A DNA stretch of 33,109 bases, from positions 21,577 through 54,685 of the forward strand of contig JAFEAM010000005.1 of assembly GCA_018266395.1 (NCBI GenBank). Reading direction: 5' to 3'. This DNA comes from Bacteroidota bacterium. GTDB taxonomy: Bacteria > Bacteroidota > Bacteroidia > Cytophagales > Cyclobacteriaceae. The stretch's first letter is position 1; each line of letters starts with the position of its first letter. The notes beneath the pieces are model-generated. The model did not search any database and was not told where the DNA came from. It was given only the letters and a program-made list of their open reading frames with translations. Made by a program: the position numbers and the translations under genes. Shown piece after piece: positions 6,936 to 12,965 of this stretch.

Positions 6936-7238
6936 ATGCTGCCCCGATTGATGGATTACTACGAACTGATTCACATTGACATCATGTTCGACGAACTGCA
7001 CAAGCGGTTTGGGTTCAACGAAGCGGAATGGCGGAAGGAATTCCAAAGGTTTCTGGCCAAACAGCCCCGTAATACGAGCGAACTGGATGCCTTTGTGAAG
7101 TTCGGCAACGCCTTCATCAATCCAGTGCTAAACAATATTCTGCGCCGGGAGACCAACAAGAACACGTTTCAGGCCATGCTGTTCTACGTTATCGAGAAGA
7201 GCAGCGTGCCAAAGAAGGAGAGAACCCGAAGAGGATGA
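6936..7238 (+). CDS. hypothetical protein, ~100 aa
   Basis: I do not recognise this protein. It is 100 residues, without signal peptide or membrane segment. It is rich in charged and aromatic residues and probably all-helical (YYELIHIDIMFDELHKRF, then AEWRKEFQRFLAKQ and ELDAFVKFGNAFINPVLNNI), with a basic C-terminus (KKERTRRG). The coding stretch has normal codon use for the window and a higher GC content than the AT-rich DNA in front of it, which supports it being a real gene. The ATG at 6936 is preceded by a dyad (6904-6926); an internal ATG at 6951 is an alternative start. It converges with the SRAP gene, with 12 bases between their stops. Confidence 0.6.
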   Translation: MLPRLMDYYELIHIDIMFDELHKRFGFNEAEWRKEFQRFLAKQPRNTSELDAFVKFGNAFINPVLNNILRRETNKNTFQAMLFYVIEKSSVPKKERTRRG

Positions 7239-7250
7239 AGCCCGCAGTGC

Positions 7251-7988
7251 TCAGCTGTCAAGCAACGTAAGCTCCGGGTATTCAAATTTCTGACAGATTT
7301 CAGGCCGGTCTTTGTCTTCAACCTTGCGATCGGTGATCATCTTGCTGATGGTCCATGCTTCCAGGGTATCATTGGCGGCCGGTTCACAAAAGGCATTGAC
7401 ATCGTCGGGCTTCAGGGTAGGGTTAAGCCAGTCTCTCTCGTATTCCCTGGGGATGATGACGGGCATCCGTTTTTTGCTGTTGTGGATCTTTTCCATCAGC
7501 GTATTGGCGCGGGTGGTCAGCACCGTATAGGTATAGCGAATCTCTCCGGTCGTCTTGTCGGTCCAGGAAGACCAGAGTCCCGCCAGGGAAAATATAGGCT
7601 CGTTCCTTACGGAGACAAAGTAGGGATACTTCACTTTCCCTCCATTGAACCATCTCCATTCATAAAACCCGGTACAGGGAATGAGGCATCGTCTGCCTTC
7701 ACGCGCCGAATCCCGGAAGGCTGGCTTGTCCCACATCTCTTCACTGATGCAGTTAAGTGTTTTAAGCCGCACCTGGATCGCTTCCGGCACTGATTTTATC
7801 CACCAGGGGATAAACCCCCAGTTCATCATCTGAAATTCTCCGGGCTGTTCTGCCGTGAGAAGCGGGGACGGTTTGAAGTCGAAGCCATTTTCATACCACG
7901 TAGGCTGATAGCCAATATCGTGCATGACAGCCCGATAGCGTTCTGACAGTTCGGCCATGGCAGCCTTGTCCTGCTTGTGATAACACAT
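7251..7988 (-). CDS. yedK: SOS response-associated protein, SRAP/HMCES family (YedK-like)
   Basis: SRAP proteins bind abasic sites in single-stranded DNA and form a covalent thiazolidine link through Cys2, protecting the lesion. The start must expose that cysteine, so I chose the second of two adjacent ATGs (7988), giving MCYHKQ and 245 residues. Conserved active-site parts are visible: Asn79 in the TLNCISEEMWDKPAFRDS segment (the counterpart of the NAR-E motif), Glu110 in CTGFYEWRW and His169 in IHNSKKRMPVIIP. The IHNSKKRMP form has a short insertion relative to E. coli HDRMP; I recall this as common in Bacteroidota homologues. No LexA-like site is evident upstream. The gene is monocistronic and converges with the unknown gene at 6936. 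Confidence 0.93.
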   Translation of the reverse strand: MCYHKQDKAAMAELSERYRAVMHDIGYQPTWYENGFDFKPSPLLTAEQPGEFQMMNWGFIPWWIKSVPEAIQVRLKTLNCISEEMWDKPAFRDSAREGRRCLIPCTGFYEWRWFNGGKVKYPYFVSVRNEPIFSLAGLWSSWTDKTTGEIRYTYTVLTTRANTLMEKIHNSKKRMPVIIPREYERDWLNPTLKPDDVNAFCEPAANDTLEAWTISKMITDRKVEDKDRPEICQKFEYPELTLLDS

Positions 7989-8026
7989 CAAGCGAAGATA
8001 GGCAAGTCAGGCTCTCTATCGAAAGA

Positions 8027-8242
8027 TTACTTTTTCGGCGGGGTGATGTCGCAGCCTTTCTTCATCACATATATGGAGTAGCAGGTCATCAGAAAGAAGC
8101 CCGCGAATGCAATGGCCGAGGCTACCAGCTGCCATGTTTTATACGGGCTGACCCATACTGATACGAGATTGATGAAGGTGACGAGCACTGCCAGAAGCAG
8201 CGGGTAATTTTTTTTCAGGATCATGAGGTTGGTGGATGTCAT
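8027..8242 (-). CDS. small two-helix membrane protein
   Basis: A 71-residue protein with two predicted membrane helices (about residues 14-31 and 36-60) joined by VSPYKTWQLV, and a short charged tail MKKGCDITPPKK. Function unknown. It is clearly related to the 54-residue protein encoded just upstream at 8376-8540: both have P[YH]KTWQLV at the start of the second helix, followed by a similar hydrophobic pattern with a [LS]MT motif. A terminator hairpin (8335-8368) separates the two genes, so this one is likely transcribed on its own. Confidence 0.65.
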   Translation of the reverse strand: MTSTNLMILKKNYPLLLAVLVTFINLVSVWVSPYKTWQLVASAIAFAGFFLMTCYSIYVMKKGCDITPPKK

Positions 8243-8334
8243 AGAATGGTTTGATGATCTGAGTATGAAGTTAATAATTCTATTGCATCTGCAAGATTGG
8301 GCTTTGTAATGTTTTCCTGATTGATTTTATATAA

Positions 8335-8368
8335 AGAGAAAGCCGCCAGTCTCCTGACGGCTTTCTCT
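8335..8368 (-). terminator. hairpin terminator between the two small membrane protein genes
   Basis: AGAGAAAGCCG (8335-8345) and its exact complement CGGCTTTCTCT (8358-8368) form an 11-bp stem with a 12-base loop. It lies 7 bases past the stop of the 8376-8540 gene on the minus strand, and the following minus-strand bases are AT-rich. The T-run is weak, so the strength is uncertain. Confidence 0.65.
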
Positions 8369-8375
8369 GTGATTT

Positions 8376-8540
8376 TCAGCGTCTTCGCAGGATCAGGTCA
8401 CCAATGGTCATGGAGACAAAACCCAGCAGCGAGATGCCCAGCAAAACCAGTTGCCATGTTTTGTGGGGTGTGGTCCACGTCCAAACCAAAATGGCAAAGA
8501 CGATGATGGTGGCGGTAAGAAGCCTGTAGGTGGATTTCAT
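8376..8540 (-). CDS. small two-helix membrane protein, paralogue of the 71-aa protein
   Basis: A 54-residue ORF starting MKSTYRLLTATIIVFAILVW and ending in GDLILRRR. It has two hydrophobic helices (about 5-22 and 29-51) with TTPHKTWQLV between them, closely matching the PYKTWQLV junction of the neighbour at 8027-8242. That shared motif across two otherwise diverged short ORFs is the main reason to call it real. It begins 14 bases after the stop of the zipper-tailed lipoprotein gene, so the two are probably one operon, closed by the terminator at 8335-8368. The arrangement of a secreted zipper protein followed by a small membrane protein resembles bacteriocin/immunity pairs, but that is only an analogy. 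Confidence 0.65.
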   Translation of the reverse strand: MKSTYRLLTATIIVFAILVWTWTTPHKTWQLVLLGISLLGFVSMTIGDLILRRR

Positions 8541-8554
8541 AGGTCCTCATTTTG

Positions 8555-9289
8555 TTAGTCGCACGCTCTGGCTCCCCCGGCAAGGCCACCAAAGATGGCA
8601 CCAACTACAGCGCCGGCCGTGCCGCAGGCCACAGTGCCAATCACCGGCAGCACTACAGTGCAGCCACCTCCGCCAATACTGGCTCCCGACAGTGCCCCCA
8701 TGCCCGCACTGCCTATTATGCCGGCGGCGCATCTGCCCCAGCATCCCCACCAGCCGTCACAGGCAGCAACTCTCGGGATCTCTTCCGCATACAAGGCCAA
8801 TTGACCCATGTAGCTGACCATGCTTTGCTGAAGGCCAATTTGTGTAAGCAGGTTAACCTTGCTTTCATAGGGCAGGTCTGATGAAAGTACCTGGCTGTTC
8901 AAACCACTGATGTTGTCCAGGTATTGTGATTCTGAGTAGGCGGTCTCTGCATAGGCTACCATATCCTGCATGATCTGCAATTCAAGTCCCTCATTGCTGA
9001 ATCTCCGGCCAGCAGTGAATTGCTTTGGCGTAAAAGAAGCGGTGAGGCTTATGCCGTATTGCTTTTCAAATTCAGGAATACTGGCGACCATGACCTGCGT
9101 GACCTGCTCTTTGGAGAGCGATGGTTGCTTCTTCAGTTGCTTTTGAGTGAAATCAATGAACCGGATGAAGTTGTCGATGGCTGCCTTGTCAGCCTGTGGA
9201 ACCTGCTGAACAGGCGTCATTCTCTCCTGTTCCTGACAGGCGGTGACCATGAAGATGGCCAGTACGGTAACAATAGTAAGTCGTTTCAT
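8555..9289 (-). CDS. lipoprotein with Cys/Gly-rich glycine-zipper C-terminal tail
   Basis: The start is ATG 9289 (244 residues), because it gives a textbook lipoprotein signal: MKRLTIVTVLAIFMVTAC with Cys18 as the lipid-bearing residue. A longer in-frame start at 9370 would bury it. Residues 35-170 are soluble and helical (for example FIRFIDFTQKQLKKQPSL and VNLLTQIGLQQSMVSYMGQL). The last ~70 residues are very different: a CDGWWGCWGRC head followed by small-residue repeats (GSAGMGALSGASIGGGG, GTAGAVVGAIFGGLAGG), the pattern of glycine-zipper membrane segments, with six cysteines in all (177, 183, 187, 210, 222, 243). Such tails occur in two-peptide bacteriocins and some outer-membrane lipoproteins. 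I recall similar cysteine/glycine tails in other uncharacterised Bacteroidota proteins. Function unknown. Confidence 0.75.
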   Translation of the reverse strand: MKRLTIVTVLAIFMVTACQEQERMTPVQQVPQADKAAIDNFIRFIDFTQKQLKKQPSLSKEQVTQVMVASIPEFEKQYGISLTASFTPKQFTAGRRFSNEGLELQIMQDMVAYAETAYSESQYLDNISGLNSQVLSSDLPYESKVNLLTQIGLQQSMVSYMGQLALYAEEIPRVAACDGWWGCWGRCAAGIIGSAGMGALSGASIGGGGCTVVLPVIGTVACGTAGAVVGAIFGGLAGGARACD

Positions 9290-9545
9290 AAAACTTAGGT
9301 TAAGTGACCAGATGCCCTCTGGCTTGGGTGTCAGAATTCTGTCTGAGAGCAGTTGGATCGGCCGAACCATGCGGCGAAAGTGAATTCCTTTCGGGGCGAC
9401 TGCAATAGGTCAAGGAGGTTAGTCAGGAAATCGAGACACCTGGCACCAGGGTTTACGTGTTTTTATAAATTGTCAGGAAAACCGTACGCCCTTGTCAGAT
9501 TCAATGAAGCCGCCGGAGTCTACATTTCGCAAAAACACACAAACT

Positions 9546-10178
9546 ATGAGCAAAGTGAATATTCTTATGGTGGAGGATGAAGTGCTGATAAGACAAGGTC
9601 TTCGTGCGTTGCTGTCGAAAGAAGATTTTGTGCGCGACATCCTTGAGGCAGGAAGTGCCAAAGAGGCCATGGATGTACTGGGGGCGAGGACTATTGATGT
9701 CGTCTTGCTCGATATCAAACTGCCGGGAAAGAAGGGATACGAGCTACTGCCGGAACTGCTCCGGCATTACCAGTCCCCCAAAGTCATTGCCGTTACCGGT
9801 CTGGAAGGGGTGGAGTTGATCATCAACCTATTAAAGTTGGGTGTCAATAGTGTAGTGTTCAAGCTGGACGGTTACAATGAGATTATTAAGGCCATTCGCG
9901 GGGTTATCGAGACCGGCTATTACTTCCAGGATAAGATTACGAAGATCATTCAGACCAATGCACACCGGTGGGATCATGTGCCGCCCGTGACGCTGAATTT
10001 TCAGGAGCAGGAGGTCCTTCAGATTATTGCGAGAGGCGTGACAACAAAGGAAATGGCGGCTCAGCTGAAAATGACCGAGGCCACCACTGAGACCTACAGG
10101 ACAAGGCTTATAAAGAAGCTCGGGGTTTCCAATTCCGCAGCATTGCTCGCTTATGCATTTAGAAATGGTATCCTGTAG
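9546..10178 (+). CDS. NarL/LuxR-type response regulator
   Basis: A 210-residue two-component regulator. The N-terminal receiver domain (about residues 3-120) has the acidic pair Glu10/Asp11, the phosphorylated Asp56 in VVLLDIKLPG, Thr84 and Lys106. The C-terminal LuxR-type helix-turn-helix (about 147-205) is recognisable from FQEQEVLQIIARGVTTKEMA, then TETYRTRLIKKLGV. I chose ATG 9546 because the receiver fold begins directly there; the ORF could extend to 9492, but those residues do not belong to the domain. The gene converges with the soluble histidine kinase at 10183 with only 4 bases between the stops. Convergent orientation is unusual for a cognate pair; the kinase type (HisKA_3) and regulator type nevertheless match. 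Confidence 0.92.
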   Translation: MSKVNILMVEDEVLIRQGLRALLSKEDFVRDILEAGSAKEAMDVLGARTIDVVLLDIKLPGKKGYELLPELLRHYQSPKVIAVTGLEGVELIINLLKLGVNSVVFKLDGYNEIIKAIRGVIETGYYFQDKITKIIQTNAHRWDHVPPVTLNFQEQEVLQIIARGVTTKEMAAQLKMTEATTETYRTRLIKKLGVSNSAALLAYAFRNGIL

Positions 10179-10182
10179 GACT

Positions 10183-10881
10183 TCACTTATGTATAGGCAT
10201 TTCCACCCTGGCCAGCAGGCCCCGCTCACCCTGGAGATACTCGATCCTGGCTCCTATGATCCGGCTGCGCATGCGGAGGGTATTCTGCTTCCTGTTGAGT
10301 GCGCTGATGGCATCGGTGATCTTGGAGAAGCCTGTGCCGTCATCTTCAACCTCCACCAGAATGCTGTTGACGCGATGTTGAACAGATACCCATACATGCC
10401 AGGCTGCAGAGTGTCGAATGGCGTTATGGATGAGTTCCTGGGCAATCCTGTAGAGATGGAGGTCTGCAGGGGGCTGGAGGGTGCAATCCGGACCGACGGA
10501 ATTGAAATGGATGGTCCCAGCGCCAGGTCTTTCGAGGTTCTGGCAAAGGAGATGAATGCCTTTCTGAAAGGAGTCATTTTCAAACTTCATGGGCAGCAGC
10601 TGGCGGGAGATTTTCCTCACCGATTCCACTACCTGCTGGAAATCGGCTTGCATGGCCGCGATTACAGATGCCACTTCAGCCGGGTCAGCATGACTGCGCT
10701 CGAGGCGGTCCAGATACAGCCTGAGGATCGTGAGTCGTTGGATGAGGTCGTCATGAATTTCGGCGCCCATCTGGGAGATGACTTCCTCGCAGTATTCCAT
10801 GGCTGTACCCGAAACGGCAGTATCAAAGTCCTTCTGGGATCTGAATAAGTTTAGCATAGGCATATGAATAGAGGATTTCAA
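10183..10881 (-). CDS. soluble HisKA_3-type sensor histidine kinase without sensor domain
   Basis: A 232-residue kinase of the NarX/DegS/LiaS class. The phosphorylated histidine is His43 in MGAEIHDDLIQRL (HisKA_3), followed by an ATPase domain with N-box LYRIAQELIHNAIRHS (Asn153) and G1 box EVEDDGTGF (180-185). The glycine-rich G2 loop is degenerate (NTLRMRSRIIGARI instead of GLGLxxMxER). There is no transmembrane segment or PAS/GAF domain, so the input must come from another protein. It is divergent from the kinase-less TPR membrane protein at 10928 (46 bases between their starts) and convergent with the response regulator. An arrangement of TPR protein as sensor, this as kinase and the LuxR protein as output is plausible but inferred. 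Internal ATGs at residues 7 and 9 are possible starts. Confidence 0.88.
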   Translation of the reverse strand: MKSSIHMPMLNLFRSQKDFDTAVSGTAMEYCEEVISQMGAEIHDDLIQRLTILRLYLDRLERSHADPAEVASVIAAMQADFQQVVESVRKISRQLLPMKFENDSFQKGIHLLCQNLERPGAGTIHFNSVGPDCTLQPPADLHLYRIAQELIHNAIRHSAAWHVWVSVQHRVNSILVEVEDDGTGFSKITDAISALNRKQNTLRMRSRIIGARIEYLQGERGLLARVEMPIHK

Positions 10882-10927
10882 TATAGAGCAACTTTACAAC
10901 CGGGAAAACACTAATACACAATTGATC

Positions 10928-12481
10928 ATGAAAACCGTCATCGTAGTCATGATCCTCGTGGTGTGGACGGCAGGGGAGGGATTGGCACAGGATCAAAGGA
11001 AAATCGATTCACTTAAAAGCATGCTGACCGGCACGACCGATCAGAAGAGTTATCCCTTGCTTTGGGGACTTGCTTATGAGCTGTATGATGTTAATAACCC
11101 CGAAGCGGTATTCTACGCCCGTCGCGCACATGAAGTTGCCCTGCAAATGGGTGACTCTTTGCAGATCGTTAAGTCGGGAAGGATACTGGGGCAATTGTTG
11201 AGGAGGACCGACCAAATCATGATGTCTATACATTATTTGACGGATGTCCTCTCAATTGCTGAACGAAATGAGTTTCGACAAGAAATTAAGTTTATACTGA
11301 ACACACTTTCCTTAAGCTATTCCGATACCCCATTTACTGAAGTAGCGCTGGAATACAGTGTAAGATCCCTACGATTACGACAAGAAGATGGTGATCTTAA
11401 AGAAATTGGTACTGCACTAAACAATGTCGGACTTTTATATAACTATTTGGAGTTAGATCAAATTGCACTTGAGTACTATTTGCAAGCGCTCGTTGCTAGC
11501 GAAGATGGAAAAGATGAGGCTCTGCGAACTTTGGTGCTAGGGAATTTAAGTACTGTCTACATTAATTTGAATGATACTACTAATGCTAAGAGTTATTTGG
11601 AAAGAACTTATGCTTTATGTAGTCATAATTGTAGAGATGAGGTGAAAAGCGTGCTCGAATATGTTAAGGGGGTCATTTTGTTAAAGAGCGGAAAATATCA
11701 GAATGCACAGGATCATTTTGAGAAGTATCTAGCTTTAGATTGGTCTAAAGCTAGCTCCGATAATTTGAGAATTAAGCGACTCAGCGAAGGTGCCTTATTA
11801 GAAGTATACCTGCATTTGGGAAGGCTGAGCCAAGCAAAGGACATTGCAGCAAGATTAACTCATGTCTTAAACGAGAGAGGATATATAGATCCGCATATAC
11901 TAAGCGTTCTGGCGACTTACCATACGCATATAGGACAGTATAAGGAGGCGGTTTCATATTTGGTCAAAGCCAACAGTGTGCGTGGTAGCCGATTAAAGGA
12001 TAATACAATTAGAGGCATATCCAAACTAGAAAATTATTTCGCACAAAAGGCCAATATCGACCGAATTAGGTCTCAGCAGAAAATGCTTGAGCTTCAAGAA
12101 GAAAGGATTGAGCTGAGGAATAGGTTATTTACTGTTGCATCCATTATGGTCATCATAGCGATTGCTGCTTTGACTTTACTTATCAAGTTCCTACGCGAGA
12201 AGGACTCAGTAAACAAAAGGTTAGATCGAAGGGTTCGAGAACGTACGGAAGAATTGGAAAATAGCCATAGCCAATTGGTTCACTCACACAATGAGCAGAT
12301 AGTCATACTAAAACAAATACACTCGATGATTCTAGCCTTGTTATCTACTTGGCGCGGATTGAGTAATATAGCTGAGATGGAAGGTAGTATTACGAGTAGC
12401 AATTGTCGCAATGCTGTGACAAATATTGAGCAAGTGAGGGACGTGGTTGCGATTTATTTAAAATCAAAAAGCAAATTATAG
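10928..12481 (+). CDS. membrane TPR protein lacking a kinase domain
   Basis: A 517-residue protein starting at ATG 10928 with a signal peptide (MKTVIVVMILVVWTAGEGLA, cleavage before QDQ). Residues ~25-380 are tetratricopeptide-like helical repeats (for example ALNNVGLLYNYLELDQIALE and GKYQNAQDHFEKYLALD), presumably periplasmic. A membrane helix lies at about 399-420 (VASIMVIIAIAALTLLIKF), then a coiled coil (RRVRERTEELENSHSQLV). The first ~100 residues closely match the TPR histidine kinase at 12966 (for example DSLQIVKSGRILGQLLRR against DSLEIVKSGRIMGQLLRR). Where that protein has HisKA and HATPase domains, this one ends in ~65 residues with no H-box, N-box or G-box. From about 11260 onward the DNA becomes markedly AT-rich compared with its own 5' end and neighbours. 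Function: probable sensor partner; unproven. Confidence 0.85.
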   Translation: MKTVIVVMILVVWTAGEGLAQDQRKIDSLKSMLTGTTDQKSYPLLWGLAYELYDVNNPEAVFYARRAHEVALQMGDSLQIVKSGRILGQLLRRTDQIMMSIHYLTDVLSIAERNEFRQEIKFILNTLSLSYSDTPFTEVALEYSVRSLRLRQEDGDLKEIGTALNNVGLLYNYLELDQIALEYYLQALVASEDGKDEALRTLVLGNLSTVYINLNDTTNAKSYLERTYALCSHNCRDEVKSVLEYVKGVILLKSGKYQNAQDHFEKYLALDWSKASSDNLRIKRLSEGALLEVYLHLGRLSQAKDIAARLTHVLNERGYIDPHILSVLATYHTHIGQYKEAVSYLVKANSVRGSRLKDNTIRGISKLENYFAQKANIDRIRSQQKMLELQEERIELRNRLFTVASIMVIIAIAALTLLIKFLREKDSVNKRLDRRVRERTEELENSHSQLVHSHNEQIVILKQIHSMILALLSTWRGLSNIAEMEGSITSSNCRNAVTNIEQVRDVVAIYLKSKSKL

Positions 12482-12512
12482 CCACGATCAATATTTGACA
12501 GTGGCTATAATT
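12474..12512. terminator. 12-bp perfect stem, likely bidirectional terminator
   Basis: AATTATAGCCAC (12474-12485) and GTGGCTATAATT (12501-12512) are exact complements with a 15-base loop. The structure overlaps the stop codon of the kinase-less TPR gene and lies 14 bases past the stop of the convergent small peptide gene, so it can end transcription from both sides. AT-rich flanks stand in for the T-tract. Confidence 0.65.
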
Positions 12513-12525
12513 CTCAATAGAATAA

Positions 12526-12684
12526 TTAGTGCTCTTCCGAACCAATTCCGCCAATTGGGCTATTGTAGTCACCTGTAGAATTTTGGTGCTGAACAACTGC
12601 CAACTTATGTTTGGATACTCTTGTTGCGCCGAACGATGCGGCAATTGCGCAGAGGATGAGCAGAAGAATAATTTTTGTTTTCAT
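12526..12684 (-). CDS. tiny exported peptide (52 aa)
   Basis: An ORF starting MKTKIILLLILCAIAASFGA, a good signal peptide (basic start, long hydrophobic core, small residues before the cut), followed by TRVSKHKLAVVQHQNSTGDY and a short glycine-rich end SPIGGIGSEEH. I do not recognise it. It lies 21 bases downstream of a second tiny signal-peptide ORF on the same strand, and both sit between two plus-strand TPR sensor genes. The leader quality and gene arrangement argue that it is real; too short for a homology judgement. A role as a secreted signal or as a modulator of the sensors is possible but inferred. Confidence 0.55.
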   Translation of the reverse strand: MKTKIILLLILCAIAASFGATRVSKHKLAVVQHQNSTGDYNSPIGGIGSEEH

Positions 12685-12705
12685 GTTGGACATTTTTTTG
12701 ACAGC

Positions 12706-12834
12706 TTAACCCTTGGGGTCAACACCTGAACCACCAGTACCGCCATCTTTCGGTTTGATTTCTTGTTCTGTGCATGCTGTGATGCTCATTGCACTTACGA
12801 ATGCGAGGAGGGCGATGTAGATAATTTTTTTCAT
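12706..12834 (-). CDS. tiny lipoprotein (42 aa)
   Basis: A 42-residue ORF starting MKKIIYIALLAFVSAMSITAC: basic start, hydrophobic core and a clear lipobox (ITAC). The mature part is only ~22 residues, CTEQEIKPKDGGTGGSGVDPK plus one glycine. The start at 12834 is preferred over upstream in-frame ATG 12900 because it gives a clean signal. The gene is first in a two-gene minus-strand unit with the peptide at 12526-12684 and is divergent from the TPR histidine kinase at 12966 (131 bases between starts). No function can be assigned. A lipid-anchored micro-protein facing the periplasm next to periplasmic TPR sensor domains could be a ligand or an inhibitor. Confidence 0.55.
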   Translation of the reverse strand: MKKIIYIALLAFVSAMSITACTEQEIKPKDGGTGGSGVDPKG

Positions 12835-12965
12835 AGCACTTAGGTTTAATTGTTGTTTTTTGGTTTTGTTTTCCGTTGTTTTTTCTGCTTGTTTGACCAA
12901 GCATGGGACAAAGGTGTGTCAACGACATAAACCTTTGCTATGTAATGTTTTAGACAAAATCACAC

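Noticed and set aside
8547..8881. Plus-strand frames across the glycine-zipper coding tail
   Set aside because: They arise from the small-residue-rich minus-strand codons; the minus-strand lipoprotein signal and tail explain the sequence.
10153..10848. 231-codon plus-strand frame across the histidine kinase
   Set aside because: The opposite strand shows clear HisKA_3 and HATPase motifs; the plus-strand translation has no recognisable features.
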